Assembly (NCBI RefSeq): GCF_003149085.1
Contig: NZ_QGDT01000013.1
Coordinates: 83,200-147,199 of the forward strand
DNA: 64,000 bases
From: Dyadobacter jejuensis
GTDB taxonomy: Bacteria > Bacteroidota > Bacteroidia > Cytophagales > Spirosomataceae
Reading direction: 5' to 3'
This document shows, one piece after another, positions 45,652-56,197 of this stretch. Each line of letters begins with the position of its first letter. The first letter of the stretch is position 1. The notes beneath the pieces are model-generated. The model saw only the letters and a program-made list of their open reading frames with translations, did not search any database and was not told the origin of the DNA. A program made the translations under genes and the position numbers.

Positions 45652-48090
45652 TCAATTGCCCCCTGCACGCTTTTGCATGTCGTCCGATCCCGTCTTCCTG
45701 TCCCGGGCGGCTTTTACATTTTGATTGCCAAAATTATACGATAAGCTCAGTCTAAACTGTCGGCTGGGCCATTGAGATTTTACCGTCATATCCAAATCCT
45801 GATACGCTACCTTACCGTTGAATTTGTTGGTCCAAAAGATGTCGTTGACATTAAAACGGACCGTAGCTTTCTTGTTTAAGATCTTCTTTTGGATCCCCGC
45901 ATTTACCATTCCCATCGGTTTGGCCTGGTACAATCCGTAAAAGCTTCTACTATTATACCAGCCCGATAGCTCTATGGACCAGTCCTTTGGCAATGAAAAT
46001 TGATTATTTGCGTACATATTCCACGAAAGTTGCTTGATTTCTAGCGTCTCTTCGAGATAATACGAATTATAATGATTGTACATTCCCGTGAAATTGGTTT
46101 GAATACTCCACCATTTCTTTACTGGTATGGGCATCGATACCGTCAAACTAATATTGTCCTGTGTATCAAGGTTGTCGGGCGATACGTAGGTCTTATTTTC
46201 AGACGCTATTTGATGAGGTAACTCATCGGCTATTAAGTCCTTAATTCGACTGTAGGCGAGGGTCGTATTCAAAAAGCTTTTATAAACATGAATTAACTGA
46301 AACGAATTGGTGTATTGCGGTTTTAAGTTCGGATTACCTCTAGAAAAGGTGTAAGGGTCCAAATAATACTCAAAAGGATTTAAAGATTGATAATTTGGCC
46401 TGTCTATACGTCGGCTGAACGATAGGTTAAGTACGTTATTACTATCGAGTTGCTGGGAGAGGAATGCACTCGGGAAAAAGTTTAAATAATTCCGATCTTT
46501 CACTTGGTCGAGGGTGACTGAGTTGCCCACGGAGTGGGTATGTTCACCTCTTATCCCCAGCTGATATTTTAATTTCTTGGTCAGATTGCCATTAAAATTA
46601 AGATAGGCCGCATTGATATTCTCCGTATACAAAAACTGGTTGGAACGTTTAGGATCTAACTGCCAATCGTCGAGCTTAACTTCAAAAATCATATTATTGT
46701 CCGATTTGACATAGCTGGCCTTCAATCCCGTTTCTAGCTTACCCTTCCATAGGGGCTGGGTATAGTCCAGTTTGGCGACCCCAATTTGAATGGTGGAGGG
46801 CATATCGCTACGCACTAGGTCCGCTGAGCCATCCTGCTGCCCGTCTGGTAAAAAATAGCGGGTGTCCAAATTGCTGTTATTGGCTCCGTCGTAGATGACG
46901 TAGTCCACGTCCATAGTAAGTTCTTTGCCCTTGTCGTCGAACTGGTGCTTGAAATTGACATTGGCCGTAAGGTTATTTTTCTTGCTGCCGTTATAGACCT
47001 CCGTCTTAAAAGTCCTTTGAAGGGATAGGTCCTGATTTAAGATCCTCGTGTTGGTTTCACCAAAAGGATTGCCCCAGTCGTTGTGAAAACCAGATACCAG
47101 CACCCCCACGGTCGTTTTGTCGGTAATAGAATAGTCTAGGCCAGCCCGTACCGTATGGTACTTCGATTCTGACTTTCTTTCCGTTCTCTGATCGAATATG
47201 GTTACCTGGTCCTCGTAGGGGATTTTACGGTATATGTCGTTATTATTAAAACCCTGGTTATAAAAAGTGCTCAGACTGAGATACGAACTTATTTTTCCGG
47301 CCCGGTGGTTAATCGTCGCCGTTGCACTGGCTCTGGGGTACTTCGCATAAGCGATGCCCAGGTTAATGTTGCCATTGGTTCCGTAATTCTGGTTCTTTTT
47401 CATTTTGATATTAATGATCCCAGAATTTCCCGCCGCATCATATTTGGCGCTAGGATTGGTAATGAGCTCTATCTTCTCGATGTTGTCGCTGGGTGTGTTG
47501 CGTAGTAAGGCGATTAGCTCTTGTTGTGATAGATAGGTCTGCTTGCCGTCTATCTGAACGATCACCCCTTCCTTGCCTCTTAGCTTCAGCTGTTCATTCT
47601 GCTGGTCGACGGTTACCCCTGGTGCCCTTTCTAGAATCTCTAGGGCTGTGGCGCCCGCCGATACGATGCTGTTGGCCACGTTGACGATAGTCCGGTCAAT
47701 TTCCTGTTCTATAAAGGGTTTCTTGGCTACTATATTCACTTCCTGCAACGATTCGCTGCTGGGGCTGAGCTTCAATATGGGCAGCTGCAGGCTTTTGCCT
47801 TTTAAGCGGAATGTTTCGCTGTACTGTTTGTTGTACCCCACCATAGAGGCCTGTACCAGATATTGGCCCTGCTCTACCGCATCGAACTGGTAGTGGCCCT
47901 CCTGGTCCGACACCACCCCTTTCACCAAGGTGGAGTCGCTGCCTTTCAAGAGTAGTACATTGACGAAAGGAAAAGGCTGGCTCTTTTCGTCCTGTAGGTG
48001 CCCACTAATTTCCGATTTTAGGTCGGCTTGGGCATAGGTTTTCGGGTTGAAGCATAGCATGGCTATGATCATTAAGGGGTAAAATTTCAT
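45652..48090 (-). CDS. TonB-dependent receptor, outer membrane beta-barrel family
   Basis: 812 residues. Signal peptide ends near TYAQ. Residues about 28-115 are a CarboxypepD_reg-like domain (ISGHLQDEKSQPFPFVNVLLLKGS). The plug follows (EIDRTIVNVANSIVSAGATALEILERAPGVTV ... GIINIKMKKNQNYG), then a barrel of about 550 residues with aromatic-ended strands, ending FRLSLSYNFGNQN plus a basic tail. This is the PF14905-type group, not SusC. The ligand is unknown. Monocistronic; upstream is a 392-base spacer facing pncB. Confidence 0.9.
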   Translation of the reverse strand: MKFYPLMIIAMLCFNPKTYAQADLKSEISGHLQDEKSQPFPFVNVLLLKGSDSTLVKGVVSDQEGHYQFDAVEQGQYLVQASMVGYNKQYSETFRLKGKSLQLPILKLSPSSESLQEVNIVAKKPFIEQEIDRTIVNVANSIVSAGATALEILERAPGVTVDQQNEQLKLRGKEGVIVQIDGKQTYLSQQELIALLRNTPSDNIEKIELITNPSAKYDAAGNSGIINIKMKKNQNYGTNGNINLGIAYAKYPRASATATINHRAGKISSYLSLSTFYNQGFNNNDIYRKIPYEDQVTIFDQRTERKSESKYHTVRAGLDYSITDKTTVGVLVSGFHNDWGNPFGETNTRILNQDLSLQRTFKTEVYNGSKKNNLTANVNFKHQFDDKGKELTMDVDYVIYDGANNSNLDTRYFLPDGQQDGSADLVRSDMPSTIQIGVAKLDYTQPLWKGKLETGLKASYVKSDNNMIFEVKLDDWQLDPKRSNQFLYTENINAAYLNFNGNLTKKLKYQLGIRGEHTHSVGNSVTLDQVKDRNYLNFFPSAFLSQQLDSNNVLNLSFSRRIDRPNYQSLNPFEYYLDPYTFSRGNPNLKPQYTNSFQLIHVYKSFLNTTLAYSRIKDLIADELPHQIASENKTYVSPDNLDTQDNISLTVSMPIPVKKWWSIQTNFTGMYNHYNSYYLEETLEIKQLSWNMYANNQFSLPKDWSIELSGWYNSRSFYGLYQAKPMGMVNAGIQKKILNKKATVRFNVNDIFWTNKFNGKVAYQDLDMTVKSQWPSRQFRLSLSYNFGNQNVKAARDRKTGSDDMQKRAGGN

Positions 48091-48482
48091 GGCTAATAGA
48101 TTCTGTTTCGATTACCTTGCTTTAGAACTAGCAAGCGTGCTTGCATTCCTTCGGCTTGTTTACATTGTAAAGGTAGGTACTTTGTATAGCATAGAACCTT
48201 TTAATACATAAATGGTTCGGATCTATTATAAATGGTCGAAACGATCATTTGCCCTTAAGGATACGATTAGGGCCTATAAGGTTGCATGTATTTAAAAAAA
48301 TTATGAACAAATTGAGTAAACGGTAATCTGATCATTGGTTTACAGTGGGCTATGTGGTGAATTTTTTGCTGTACAGGTGTCAGTGGCATGCATGAGGATT
48401 TGTATTTTGAAGTTTTCCTTGGGGTTAGCGGCAAAAAATTAGTAAATAGTGCTTCTGAATTTATTTGAGACCCCCATATAAT
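48091..48482. other. Divergent spacer upstream of pncB
   Basis: No gene is evident. A small perfect hairpin GCAAGC/GCTTGC lies at 48131-48144. The minus strand has a TACCTTTA sequence near 48170 resembling a -7 box for the TonB receptor gene. Confidence 0.4.
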
Positions 48483-49952
48483 ATGATTAATAAACTGTAC
48501 GATACTTCTCTTGGCTTGCTTACCGACCTCTACCAGCTTACGATGGCCTATGGCTATTGGAAATCGGGAATGGCCGAAAAGGAGGCCGTTTTTAATTTGT
48601 ATTTTAGGAAGCATCCCTTTCAAGGGGGATATACAGTAGCTTGTGGCCTCGGCAGTGTGATCGATTATATTAAGGAGTTTCGATTCGATGCGTCCGATTT
48701 GGCTTATCTGGCTTCCCTGGAAGGCAGCGACGGGAACCCCTTGTTCGAGCCCGCATTTTTAGAATACCTCGGAGCGCTACGGCTGGCCTGTAGCATCGAT
48801 GCGGTGGCCGAAGGTACCGTCGTGTTTCCAAATGAGCCCATCCTACGCATTCAAGGGTCTATTTTACAGTGCCAACTGCTGGAGACCCCTTTGCTTAATT
48901 TGATTAATTTCCAGACGCTAATCGCCACCAAAGCGGCACGTATGCGACAGGTGGCTCAGGGGGATGTGCTCATGGAGTTTGGCCTGCGACGCGCCCAAGG
49001 GCCCGACGGGGGCATGACGGCCAGCCGAGCCGCTTATATAGGGGGCGTGGACGCCACCTCCAACGTGCTGGCCGGGAAGCTATACGGCATTCCTGTAAAA
49101 GGCACACATGCCCACAGCTGGGTGATGACCTTCGACTCGGAGCTGGAAGCCTTCGAAACCTATGCCCGTTATTTGCCCAATAACACCACTTTGTTGGTAG
49201 ATACCTATGATACCATACAAGGTGTAAAAAACGCCATCGTGGTAGGGGAGAAGTTGCGAGAAAGAGGGCACGATCTTGGAGGGATACGGCTCGATTCGGG
49301 CGACTTGGCCTATTTGAGCATAGAGGCGCGCCATTTATTGGATGCGGCAGGGTTCCATACGACGCAGATTGTCGCTAGTAACGACCTCGACGAACATATT
49401 ATGGACAGCCTCAAGATTCAAGGTGCTAAGATTAGCGTTTGGGGAATTGGAACTAAGCTGGTAACCGCCTTCGATCAGCCCGCCTTGGGTGGCGTTTACA
49501 AATTGGCGGCCATAAGAGATCCGGGTGGAGAATGGTCCTACAAAATAAAGCTATCGGAACAGGCGGTAAAAGTATCCACACCAGGTATTCAGCAAGTACG
49601 GCGTTACCGGGACAATGCGGGTTTTATTGCCGATATGATCTATGACATTCACAGGCACCATCCCCAAGAGGCCTCCATGGTCGATCCCTATGACTTTACC
49701 AAAATAAGGCAGTTCGACTCCGAAACGGAATTTGAAGAGTTATTGATGCCCATCTTTAAAGAGGGAGATTTGGTATATAGGCTGCCCAGTATAGAGGCGA
49801 GTAAGGCCCGTGTCCTGCAACAGCTCAGCTGCTTCCATCAGGGGGTGAAGCGCCTCGTTAATCCACATACCTATCCCGTAGGATTAGAAAAAGAATTGTT
49901 TGACATCAAAACGAACCTCGTCATACGAGCCAGGTCGGTGAGCAAATCCTGA
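48483..49952 (+). CDS. pncB: Nicotinate phosphoribosyltransferase
   Basis: 489 residues from the ATG at 48483 (MINKLYDTSLGLLTDLYQLTMAYGYW). It makes nicotinate mononucleotide from nicotinate and PRPP in NAD salvage. Motifs: FRKHPFQGGYTVACGLG, RRAQGPDGGMTASRAAYIGG, GTHAHSWVM with the phosphorylated-type His region, LLVDTYDT, and IRLDSGDLAYLS. The long form of the family is expected at 480-500 residues. DUF3820 follows after 19 bases. Confidence 0.95.
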   Translation: MINKLYDTSLGLLTDLYQLTMAYGYWKSGMAEKEAVFNLYFRKHPFQGGYTVACGLGSVIDYIKEFRFDASDLAYLASLEGSDGNPLFEPAFLEYLGALRLACSIDAVAEGTVVFPNEPILRIQGSILQCQLLETPLLNLINFQTLIATKAARMRQVAQGDVLMEFGLRRAQGPDGGMTASRAAYIGGVDATSNVLAGKLYGIPVKGTHAHSWVMTFDSELEAFETYARYLPNNTTLLVDTYDTIQGVKNAIVVGEKLRERGHDLGGIRLDSGDLAYLSIEARHLLDAAGFHTTQIVASNDLDEHIMDSLKIQGAKISVWGIGTKLVTAFDQPALGGVYKLAAIRDPGGEWSYKIKLSEQAVKVSTPGIQQVRRYRDNAGFIADMIYDIHRHHPQEASMVDPYDFTKIRQFDSETEFEELLMPIFKEGDLVYRLPSIEASKARVLQQLSCFHQGVKRLVNPHTYPVGLEKELFDIKTNLVIRARSVSKS

Positions 49953-49971
49953 TATTCTTAATTCATGAACC

Positions 49972-50220
49972 ATGGAAAATAACGCGCTACCCGATACTAC
50001 TGTATTGCTGGCCTTGCTGACCTACCGTATGCCCTTTGGTAAATATAAGGATTGGCTCATTGCCGACTTGCCCGTTAGTTACTTGGAATGGTTCGAAAGG
50101 AAGGGTTTTCCAGCAGGAAAATTAGGAATGTTGCTGAGCACCATGTACGAAATACGACTCAACGACCTGATGTTCGTGATCGACGGCCTAAAGAAGCGCT
50201 ATCCCAATGGGGCGGGATAG
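49972..50220 (+). CDS. DUF3820 family protein
   Basis: 82 residues. The DUF3820 pattern MPFGKYKDWLIADLPVSYLEWFERKGFPAGKLG is clear, with a helical C-terminus. The family is small and uncharacterised, sometimes named as a quorum-sensing-regulated virulence factor without evidence in this phylum. It follows pncB by 19 bases on the same strand, so co-transcription is likely. Confidence 0.88.
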   Translation: MENNALPDTTVLLALLTYRMPFGKYKDWLIADLPVSYLEWFERKGFPAGKLGMLLSTMYEIRLNDLMFVIDGLKKRYPNGAG

Positions 50221-50398
50221 TCCTTGCTCAGACTTGTTCTTTCTTTTGGAAGCGGAAGCTATTATCATTATATATACTAGTTAAATAGTTTTTTTAATTA
50301 TTCGGTTTGGCATCTTAAAATAATTGTAAAATAATTATCATGCATATTGACTAATTATTAACTTTACCAGTAAGCCTTAAAGTATATAAATTATTAGT

Positions 50399-50983
50399 AT
50401 GTCTATTTATGGTGACCTCAATAATGAAAAATTAATACAACTGCTGGCGGTGGGTGATGGCTCGGCCTTTTCTGAGTTGTATAGGCGCAACTGGAAATCG
50501 ATGTTCGATTCGGCTTATAAACGACTCTCCGATCGGGATTTATGTCAAGATATTGTCCAAAATATCTTTGTCGATCTATGGGAAAGGAAAGGCCAGGTAG
50601 AGATAGGAGACGTGGAAGCCTACCTGCATACTGCGGTGCGGTTCCAGGTCCTGAAGCAAATAACCCGAAAACCTGAAAAGTCGTATTTTCTTGACCAACT
50701 TCCGCAAACGCTCATTAGCACGCGCCATGCCGATGATGCAGTTATTTATAATGAACTGAATGGTTTGCTACAGGCTTGGATTAAAGCCTTGCCTCCTAAA
50801 CGCCGGGAGATTTTTCTGATGCATTATTTTGAAGGTCGCAACACCTCTGAAATAGCTTCTAGTCTTGATATTTCACAAAAAACGGTTCAAAATCAACTTC
50901 ACACGGCTACCCAAGGCCTCAAGGGTCATCTGACCAACATTTTGCATATATTGGTATGCTCTGCGCTTTGTTTTTTAGAATAG
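50399..50983 (+). CDS. ECF RNA polymerase sigma factor
   Basis: 194 residues. Region 2 (FSELYRRNWKSMFDSAYKRLSDRDLCQDIVQNIFVDLWERKG) and region 4 (LPPKRREIFLMHYFEGRNTSEIASSLDISQKTVQNQLHTA) are intact, with a variable linker. This is the Bacteroidetes sigma-70 expansion group that works with FecR-type anti-sigma factors. It is followed by fecR, a SusC and a SusD, so it probably drives their expression when the SusC signal domain is engaged. A TAACTTTA element near 50359 resembles a -7 box. Confidence 0.93.
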   Translation: MSIYGDLNNEKLIQLLAVGDGSAFSELYRRNWKSMFDSAYKRLSDRDLCQDIVQNIFVDLWERKGQVEIGDVEAYLHTAVRFQVLKQITRKPEKSYFLDQLPQTLISTRHADDAVIYNELNGLLQAWIKALPPKRREIFLMHYFEGRNTSEIASSLDISQKTVQNQLHTATQGLKGHLTNILHILVCSALCFLE

Positions 50984-51176
50984 GCTTCTGGGCGAATCAT
51001 CTGGTGGTTTTTTCGACTTTTGTAAAATTTTTTTAAAAATCTTTTGGGAGTTTTTTAATCCCTTGGTACATATAGATAGGAGGGTTGAAAAAACGTTCTC
51101 ACGATCGTTTATCCTTAAGGGATGGTGGGTGCGTTTTGAGTCGTTCTAGAATAATACCGTATCAAAAGGGAAAGAA

Positions 51177-52376
51177 ATGAGACCAGACCAGAACCGTGAA
51201 GAGTTGTTGAATATGATTCGGCGCTATGTAGCTGGTAAAGCCAGCGAGGAGGAACGGTCCTTTATAGAGCAGTATTACGATCGCTTCAATGAGCGGGAAA
51301 ACATCCTGGAGCGAGCACAAGAGGAGGAGCTTAAGGAACTGGAAGATCGGCTCTTGGAGGGGATTCAGTATAAAATAAGTGAATCGGATGCTCCAATACA
51401 TCGGCCTTTATGGCGCAGATGGGGGCTACAAGTAGCCGCTGGGCTGTTATTGGTGCTCGCTAGCATTGGGGTACTCTTGCTGCATGGCAGCCAGGTGGAG
51501 CAAAAGTCGGTGGCTCAAAAAGAGATTCCTACCGATTTTACCCCAGGGGGTAACAAGGCCATACTGACCCTCTCCGATGGGTCGACGGTGGTGCTGGATG
51601 CCGCCGCCACAGGGCAGGTAGCCGAGCAGGGACAAATGACCATCACAAAGACCGACGATGGACAGATCGTATATAATGGATCGAACGGTATAAGAGGCGA
51701 TAGCAAACCGACTTTGAATAGGGTGAGTACGCCACCGGGAGGGGAGTATCGCATTTTGCTGCCCGATGGTACCAAGGTATGGCTCAATGCCATGTCCTCC
51801 ATGCAATACCCTACTTTTTTTGCCGGTAACGAAAGGAGGGTCACTATCACCGGAGAGTGCTATTTTGAAGTAGCTCCCAATAAGGAGCAGCCTTTTATAG
51901 TGAATGTGAACGGCCAGCAGGAGATCATCGTAACCGGCACGACTTTCAATGTAAATGCTTATAATAATGAGCGCTTTGTGCGAACGACCCTAGTCGAAGG
52001 AAAGGTGCGGGTGGCCGGAAAAGGCCATACTTCTAATTCTGAACGGGTATTGAACCCTGGAGAGCAGTCGATACTCGCAAAAACGGGTAGGATGAAAGTC
52101 AAAACCGTAGACATAGAGGAGGTTGTTGCTTGGAAAAACGGATTGTTTCAGTTTCGAAATAGCAGCCTGCCGTCGGTGATGAATCAGATAGCCCGCTGGT
52201 ATAATGTGTCGGTCGAAATAGCCGACGGGGTTCCCAAAAAGACTTTTACAGGTAAAATTCATCGAAATGTGAAGGCTACCCAAATATTAGACATATTGAA
52301 ATTTGCAGGGATTAACTTCCGAATAGAGCCTGCAGCCAATTCGGAAACGACAGGTAAGATTGTCGTCATTCCCTGA
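51177..52376 (+). CDS. FecR family anti-sigma factor
   Basis: 399 residues. A cytoplasmic N-terminal segment (residues 1-85) precedes one membrane span at about 86-104 (GLQVAAGLLLVLASIGVLLL). The periplasmic part holds the FecR domain (PTDFTPGGNKAILTLSDGSTVVL ... LLPDGTKVWLNAMSSMQYPTFF) and a C-terminal DUF4974-like domain (FQFRNSSLPSVMNQIARWYNVSVEI). It should bind the sigma factor encoded 193 bases upstream and release it on a signal from the SusC N-terminal domain. Confidence 0.93.
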   Translation: MRPDQNREELLNMIRRYVAGKASEEERSFIEQYYDRFNERENILERAQEEELKELEDRLLEGIQYKISESDAPIHRPLWRRWGLQVAAGLLLVLASIGVLLLHGSQVEQKSVAQKEIPTDFTPGGNKAILTLSDGSTVVLDAAATGQVAEQGQMTITKTDDGQIVYNGSNGIRGDSKPTLNRVSTPPGGEYRILLPDGTKVWLNAMSSMQYPTFFAGNERRVTITGECYFEVAPNKEQPFIVNVNGQQEIIVTGTTFNVNAYNNERFVRTTLVEGKVRVAGKGHTSNSERVLNPGEQSILAKTGRMKVKTVDIEEVVAWKNGLFQFRNSSLPSVMNQIARWYNVSVEIADGVPKKTFTGKIHRNVKATQILDILKFAGINFRIEPAANSETTGKIVVIP

Positions 52377-52467
52377 AACGATAAGTTATTGATTACTCCT
52401 AACCCTTAATTGTATCATGTATAAAGCTATACGAGCGCCGTAACGAGCTGGTAGGGTCATTAAAAAA

Positions 52468-52555
52468 GCCGCAGACGTGTTCTCAGCACGACTACGGCAA
52501 CAAAATGAGCCGTACAATACCCCATAGGTTGGCTCAGCCCACCTATGTCTTTCTA
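52468..52555 (+). promoter_or_regulatory. Structured leader between fecR and susC
   Basis: Two hairpins occur in tandem: GCCG/CGGC with inner CGTG/CACG at 52468-52498, and CATAGGT/ACCTATG with inner GGC/GCC at 52523-52547 followed by a TCTTTCT tract. The second resembles an intrinsic terminator and could reduce readthrough into susC or protect the transcript end. Confidence 0.45.
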
Positions 52556-52586
52556 ATACAGTATCAACTCAAATCTTGTAAATGTA

Positions 52587-55500
52587 ATGATTTTCCAACC
52601 GAAAAGGAAAGCCACTTCTCGTGGGGGCTGGCCGACCATGCTATGGGCACTCTCTAGACTTCTATCCTATAGAATGCCTGTGGTGACAAAAAAGAAATTG
52701 CTTATGCAACTGAAATTGGTGACATTTTTTTTGACTGTCGTTTTAGTCAAAGTGGAGGCCACAGGATTCGCTCAGAAAATTACGGTCAAGCAACGTAATG
52801 TGAAAGTAGAACAAGTGCTGCAACAAATAGAAAACCAAAGTGGATACGTGTTTTTCTATAATAATGCCGATCTACAGGATGTCAAGGTCAATGTAAACCT
52901 GAAGGACGCCAGCGTAGAACAGGCATTACAGCAATGCTTTAAGGATTTGCCTTTTAGCTATAAGATCGTCGAGAAAAATATAGTCATTCGCAAAACACAG
53001 GCCTTGGTAACGCCCAAATCCCAACCGGAACTTTCTCCCACGCTCACCGAAAAACAGGTGACCGAAAGGCAGATACAAGGGACGGTACTGGATGATACCG
53101 GCGAGGGGCTTCCCGGAGTAAGTATCTTGGTAAAAGGAACCAGCAAGGGAACGCTTTCCGATGTAGAGGGTAAGTGGCAGATGTCGATTCCCGACGAAGG
53201 TGCTGTATTGGTTTTTAGCTTTGTGGGATTCAATAGCCAGGAAATAGAGGTGGGCAACCAGACGAACCTAGCCGTTACTATGTCGGCCGACATAAAAGGA
53301 CTTGAGGAACTGGTGGTAGTAGGGTACGGAACCCAGAAGAAAGTGAACTTAACAGGAGCCATTTCCTCAGTGAATAGTGAGGACCTGAACAACCAGTCGG
53401 CTTCCAACTTATCCAATACCATAGCCGGTAGGGCACCGGGAGTGAACGTGACCAATACCTCAGGACTGGCAGGGGCCACCTCTAGCATCCGGATGAGAGG
53501 TAGCTTTGGCGACCCTTTGTTTGTAATCGATGGCATTGTTCGCGACAAGGAGGCTTTCGACATGCTCGAAGCGGCTGAAGTGGACCAGTTAAGTTTCCTT
53601 AAAGATGCAGCAACGGCCTCTATCTATGGCTCTAGAGCCGGCAATGGGGTGGTGATGGTGACCACCAAGTCGGGACAGAAACAGAAGCCTACTTTTAACT
53701 TTCAGTCCAACTATACCACGGGCCGCCCTACCCAAACATTGCTTTCGGACCTTACCACGGCAGAGGATGAATTGATTTATCAGAATAGAGTGGCGGAGTT
53801 CAGAGGGACTACCATCCCCAATGGCCCGACGGAGTTTGAATATTTTAAAGATAAAAAATACAACGTAAACGATTTTATATGGCAAAACCCTTACAGTCAT
53901 AGACAGTCCCTGAGTGTGTCAGGTGGCGATAAGAAATTTACCTACTACTCTTTGCTGAGCTATAGGGGAGAGGAAGGATCCTACAAGAGCTTAGAGCATG
54001 GGAAATTCAATATGCGCTCTAACGTAACCGCTCAGATCACCGACGATATCAAGGTAAACTTGAATCTGTCGGCTACTCAACAGAACCACGATCGCTTCTA
54101 CTGGCCCTTTACCGGTGAAGACGACTTCGATGTGTCCGATCTTTATAGGGTGACCTTCAACTGGCCCAAAACATTCCCTTTCTACACCGAAGCCGATGGT
54201 ACGCCTGTTAACCATGTGACGGACTACCCCGTGCAGACGCCCATGGGAAGCTGGCAGGCATGGAGTGTGATCGACCAGGTGATTGGCGATCGTTATATCA
54301 AAACCCGTCGCCGGAATATGAACTCTATTCTCTCGGTCGATATCAAGCTGGACAAACTTATTCCGGGTCTATCTACCAAAATAGTGGGGAACTATCTGGG
54401 GGAGGATTATATGCGTAAGAAATACCTGACTTTTCAGAAAAACTATGTGTTTAACCAAGCCGATCCCAATGGAAATCGGTTTATCCCTGCCGCTCCTGAC
54501 GAAAACAAAACGAATATCTTTACCTTCAGCCAGAACCAACCCTTCCTCAGTCAGGAGATCCGTACGGGATGGAGCTATCAGTTCGACTGGTTTGCCCAAT
54601 ACTCCCGGAGTTTCAACAAACATGGCGTAGAAGGATTGGTCGTGTTTGAGCAAGCCGAAAATGGCGGCTATGGTACCTACGCCAAGTTGGAAGCTCCGCT
54701 TACTTCTTATGACCAGTCGTTCGTTTATTCTAACGATACGGAACGCCGTAACGGGAATCTTTGGCAGTCTGTGGGGGCACGTCAGTCCTGGATAGGTCGC
54801 TTCAATTATAATTACGACAGCCGATATATCGCCGAATTCTCTTTCCGATATGATGGTAACACCCTCTTTCCACAACATAAAAGATGGGGCTTTTTCCCGT
54901 CGGTATCGGCAGCGTGGCGCCTCTCTGAGGAATCGTTTATCAAAGACAAGACCTCATTTTTCGATGACTTAAAGCTGAGGGCCTCTTACGGTACTACGGG
55001 TAATGACCTGGATGTATACAATAATAGAATTTCTGCCTTTGCTTATAACGATGTGTACCAGAATTCGGGTAGCTATATGTTTGGCGACAAGCTCTATCAG
55101 AGCATTGCTCCCGGAGCCACCCCTAACCGTAACCTTACCTGGGCTACTTCCACGACCTATAATGTCGGCCTAGACTTTGGAATGCTCAAAAACAGGTTGT
55201 ATGGAACCTTGGATATGTTCTTAAAGGAAGAAAAGAATATTTTGGGCTCGCGTTTGGTGACCCTGCCCGATAATTATGGCCAGGGACTAGCCCCAGAAAA
55301 CTATGCCGCTCGGTCGTGGAGAGGTGGGGAACTCTTTGTAGAATGGCGCGACAAAGCCCTCGATAATAAGCTGAATTACTCCGTATCGGCCAACTTGGGT
55401 TATGCCATCGACCGTTGGGATATCCTCGATCAAGGACTCGCCTACCAGCCAGGAGGGAACCGTTTTTTTCAAAGCCAGATCGGTCACCCCGCCAACCGGA

Positions 55501-56186
55501 TCATCGGGTTGAAGACCCTTGGGATGGTCCGTACCCAGGATCAATTGGACGGACTGCTTGAAAGTGGCCTCAAACAATATGGTCGTGATCCTTATTTGGG
55601 AGGTCTCTATTTTGAAGATGTACGCGGTGACGGCTATGCTCCGGGACCCGACGGAAAGATAGACGGCAACGATATTCAGGTGTTGTCCAATAATGGAGCG
55701 CCACGTATCAACTATGGTTTTGGACTTAATCTGTCCTATCAGGGACTATCACTCAATGCCCACTTCCAGGGTGTAGGAGCTTACGACCGGATCATTAGCA
55801 ACCAAGAAGGTGCCGGGATGCGTCAGCATGGTGGGTCGGTAAGGCCTTACTACCCGCTGTGGGCCGGTGACGTATGGACTCCCGAAAATCCCGATGCCGC
55901 TTATCCTCGTCCTATCGGACAAAACTGGTATGAGTCGGGAACAGGGGCAACCTCGTTTTGGATTCGGAATGGAGCCTATATGAGACTGAAAAACTTAAAC
56001 ATCGCCTATAATATTCCTTCGAAGTGGGTGGCTAACCTTAAGCTGGTAAGTGCACAGGTGTATGTGAATGGTACCAATCTTTTCGCCCTGTCGGCACTCA
56101 AGGAATTCCATGACCCAGAACAATTGAACTACGATTCGTTTCCGGTTATGAAGACGTTCACTGTAGGAATTGACTTTAAATTTTAA
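52587..56186 (+). CDS. SusC/RagA family TonB-linked outer membrane protein with STN domain
   Basis: 1199 residues. The signal region is long and preceded by a basic leader, so a downstream ATG (MQLKLVTFF, residue 40) is a possible real start. Residues about 65-130 form an STN signalling domain (VKVEQVLQQIENQSGYVFFYNN ... FSYKIVEKNIVI). A CarboxypepD_reg-like domain is at about 155-235, the TonB box region is near VVVGYGTQKKVNLTG, then the plug and a large barrel ending FTVGIDFKF. STN plus the ECF/FecR genes upstream indicate trans-envelope signalling. With SusD 11 bases downstream it forms an uptake pair, ligand unknown. Confidence 0.93.
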   Translation: MIFQPKRKATSRGGWPTMLWALSRLLSYRMPVVTKKKLLMQLKLVTFFLTVVLVKVEATGFAQKITVKQRNVKVEQVLQQIENQSGYVFFYNNADLQDVKVNVNLKDASVEQALQQCFKDLPFSYKIVEKNIVIRKTQALVTPKSQPELSPTLTEKQVTERQIQGTVLDDTGEGLPGVSILVKGTSKGTLSDVEGKWQMSIPDEGAVLVFSFVGFNSQEIEVGNQTNLAVTMSADIKGLEELVVVGYGTQKKVNLTGAISSVNSEDLNNQSASNLSNTIAGRAPGVNVTNTSGLAGATSSIRMRGSFGDPLFVIDGIVRDKEAFDMLEAAEVDQLSFLKDAATASIYGSRAGNGVVMVTTKSGQKQKPTFNFQSNYTTGRPTQTLLSDLTTAEDELIYQNRVAEFRGTTIPNGPTEFEYFKDKKYNVNDFIWQNPYSHRQSLSVSGGDKKFTYYSLLSYRGEEGSYKSLEHGKFNMRSNVTAQITDDIKVNLNLSATQQNHDRFYWPFTGEDDFDVSDLYRVTFNWPKTFPFYTEADGTPVNHVTDYPVQTPMGSWQAWSVIDQVIGDRYIKTRRRNMNSILSVDIKLDKLIPGLSTKIVGNYLGEDYMRKKYLTFQKNYVFNQADPNGNRFIPAAPDENKTNIFTFSQNQPFLSQEIRTGWSYQFDWFAQYSRSFNKHGVEGLVVFEQAENGGYGTYAKLEAPLTSYDQSFVYSNDTERRNGNLWQSVGARQSWIGRFNYNYDSRYIAEFSFRYDGNTLFPQHKRWGFFPSVSAAWRLSEESFIKDKTSFFDDLKLRASYGTTGNDLDVYNNRISAFAYNDVYQNSGSYMFGDKLYQSIAPGATPNRNLTWATSTTYNVGLDFGMLKNRLYGTLDMFLKEEKNILGSRLVTLPDNYGQGLAPENYAARSWRGGELFVEWRDKALDNKLNYSVSANLGYAIDRWDILDQGLAYQPGGNRFFQSQIGHPANRIIGLKTLGMVRTQDQLDGLLESGLKQYGRDPYLGGLYFEDVRGDGYAPGPDGKIDGNDIQVLSNNGAPRINYGFGLNLSYQGLSLNAHFQGVGAYDRIISNQEGAGMRQHGGSVRPYYPLWAGDVWTPENPDAAYPRPIGQNWYESGTGATSFWIRNGAYMRLKNLNIAYNIPSKWVANLKLVSAQVYVNGTNLFALSALKEFHDPEQLNYDSFPVMKTFTVGIDFKF

Positions 56187-56197
56187 TACATATCAAA

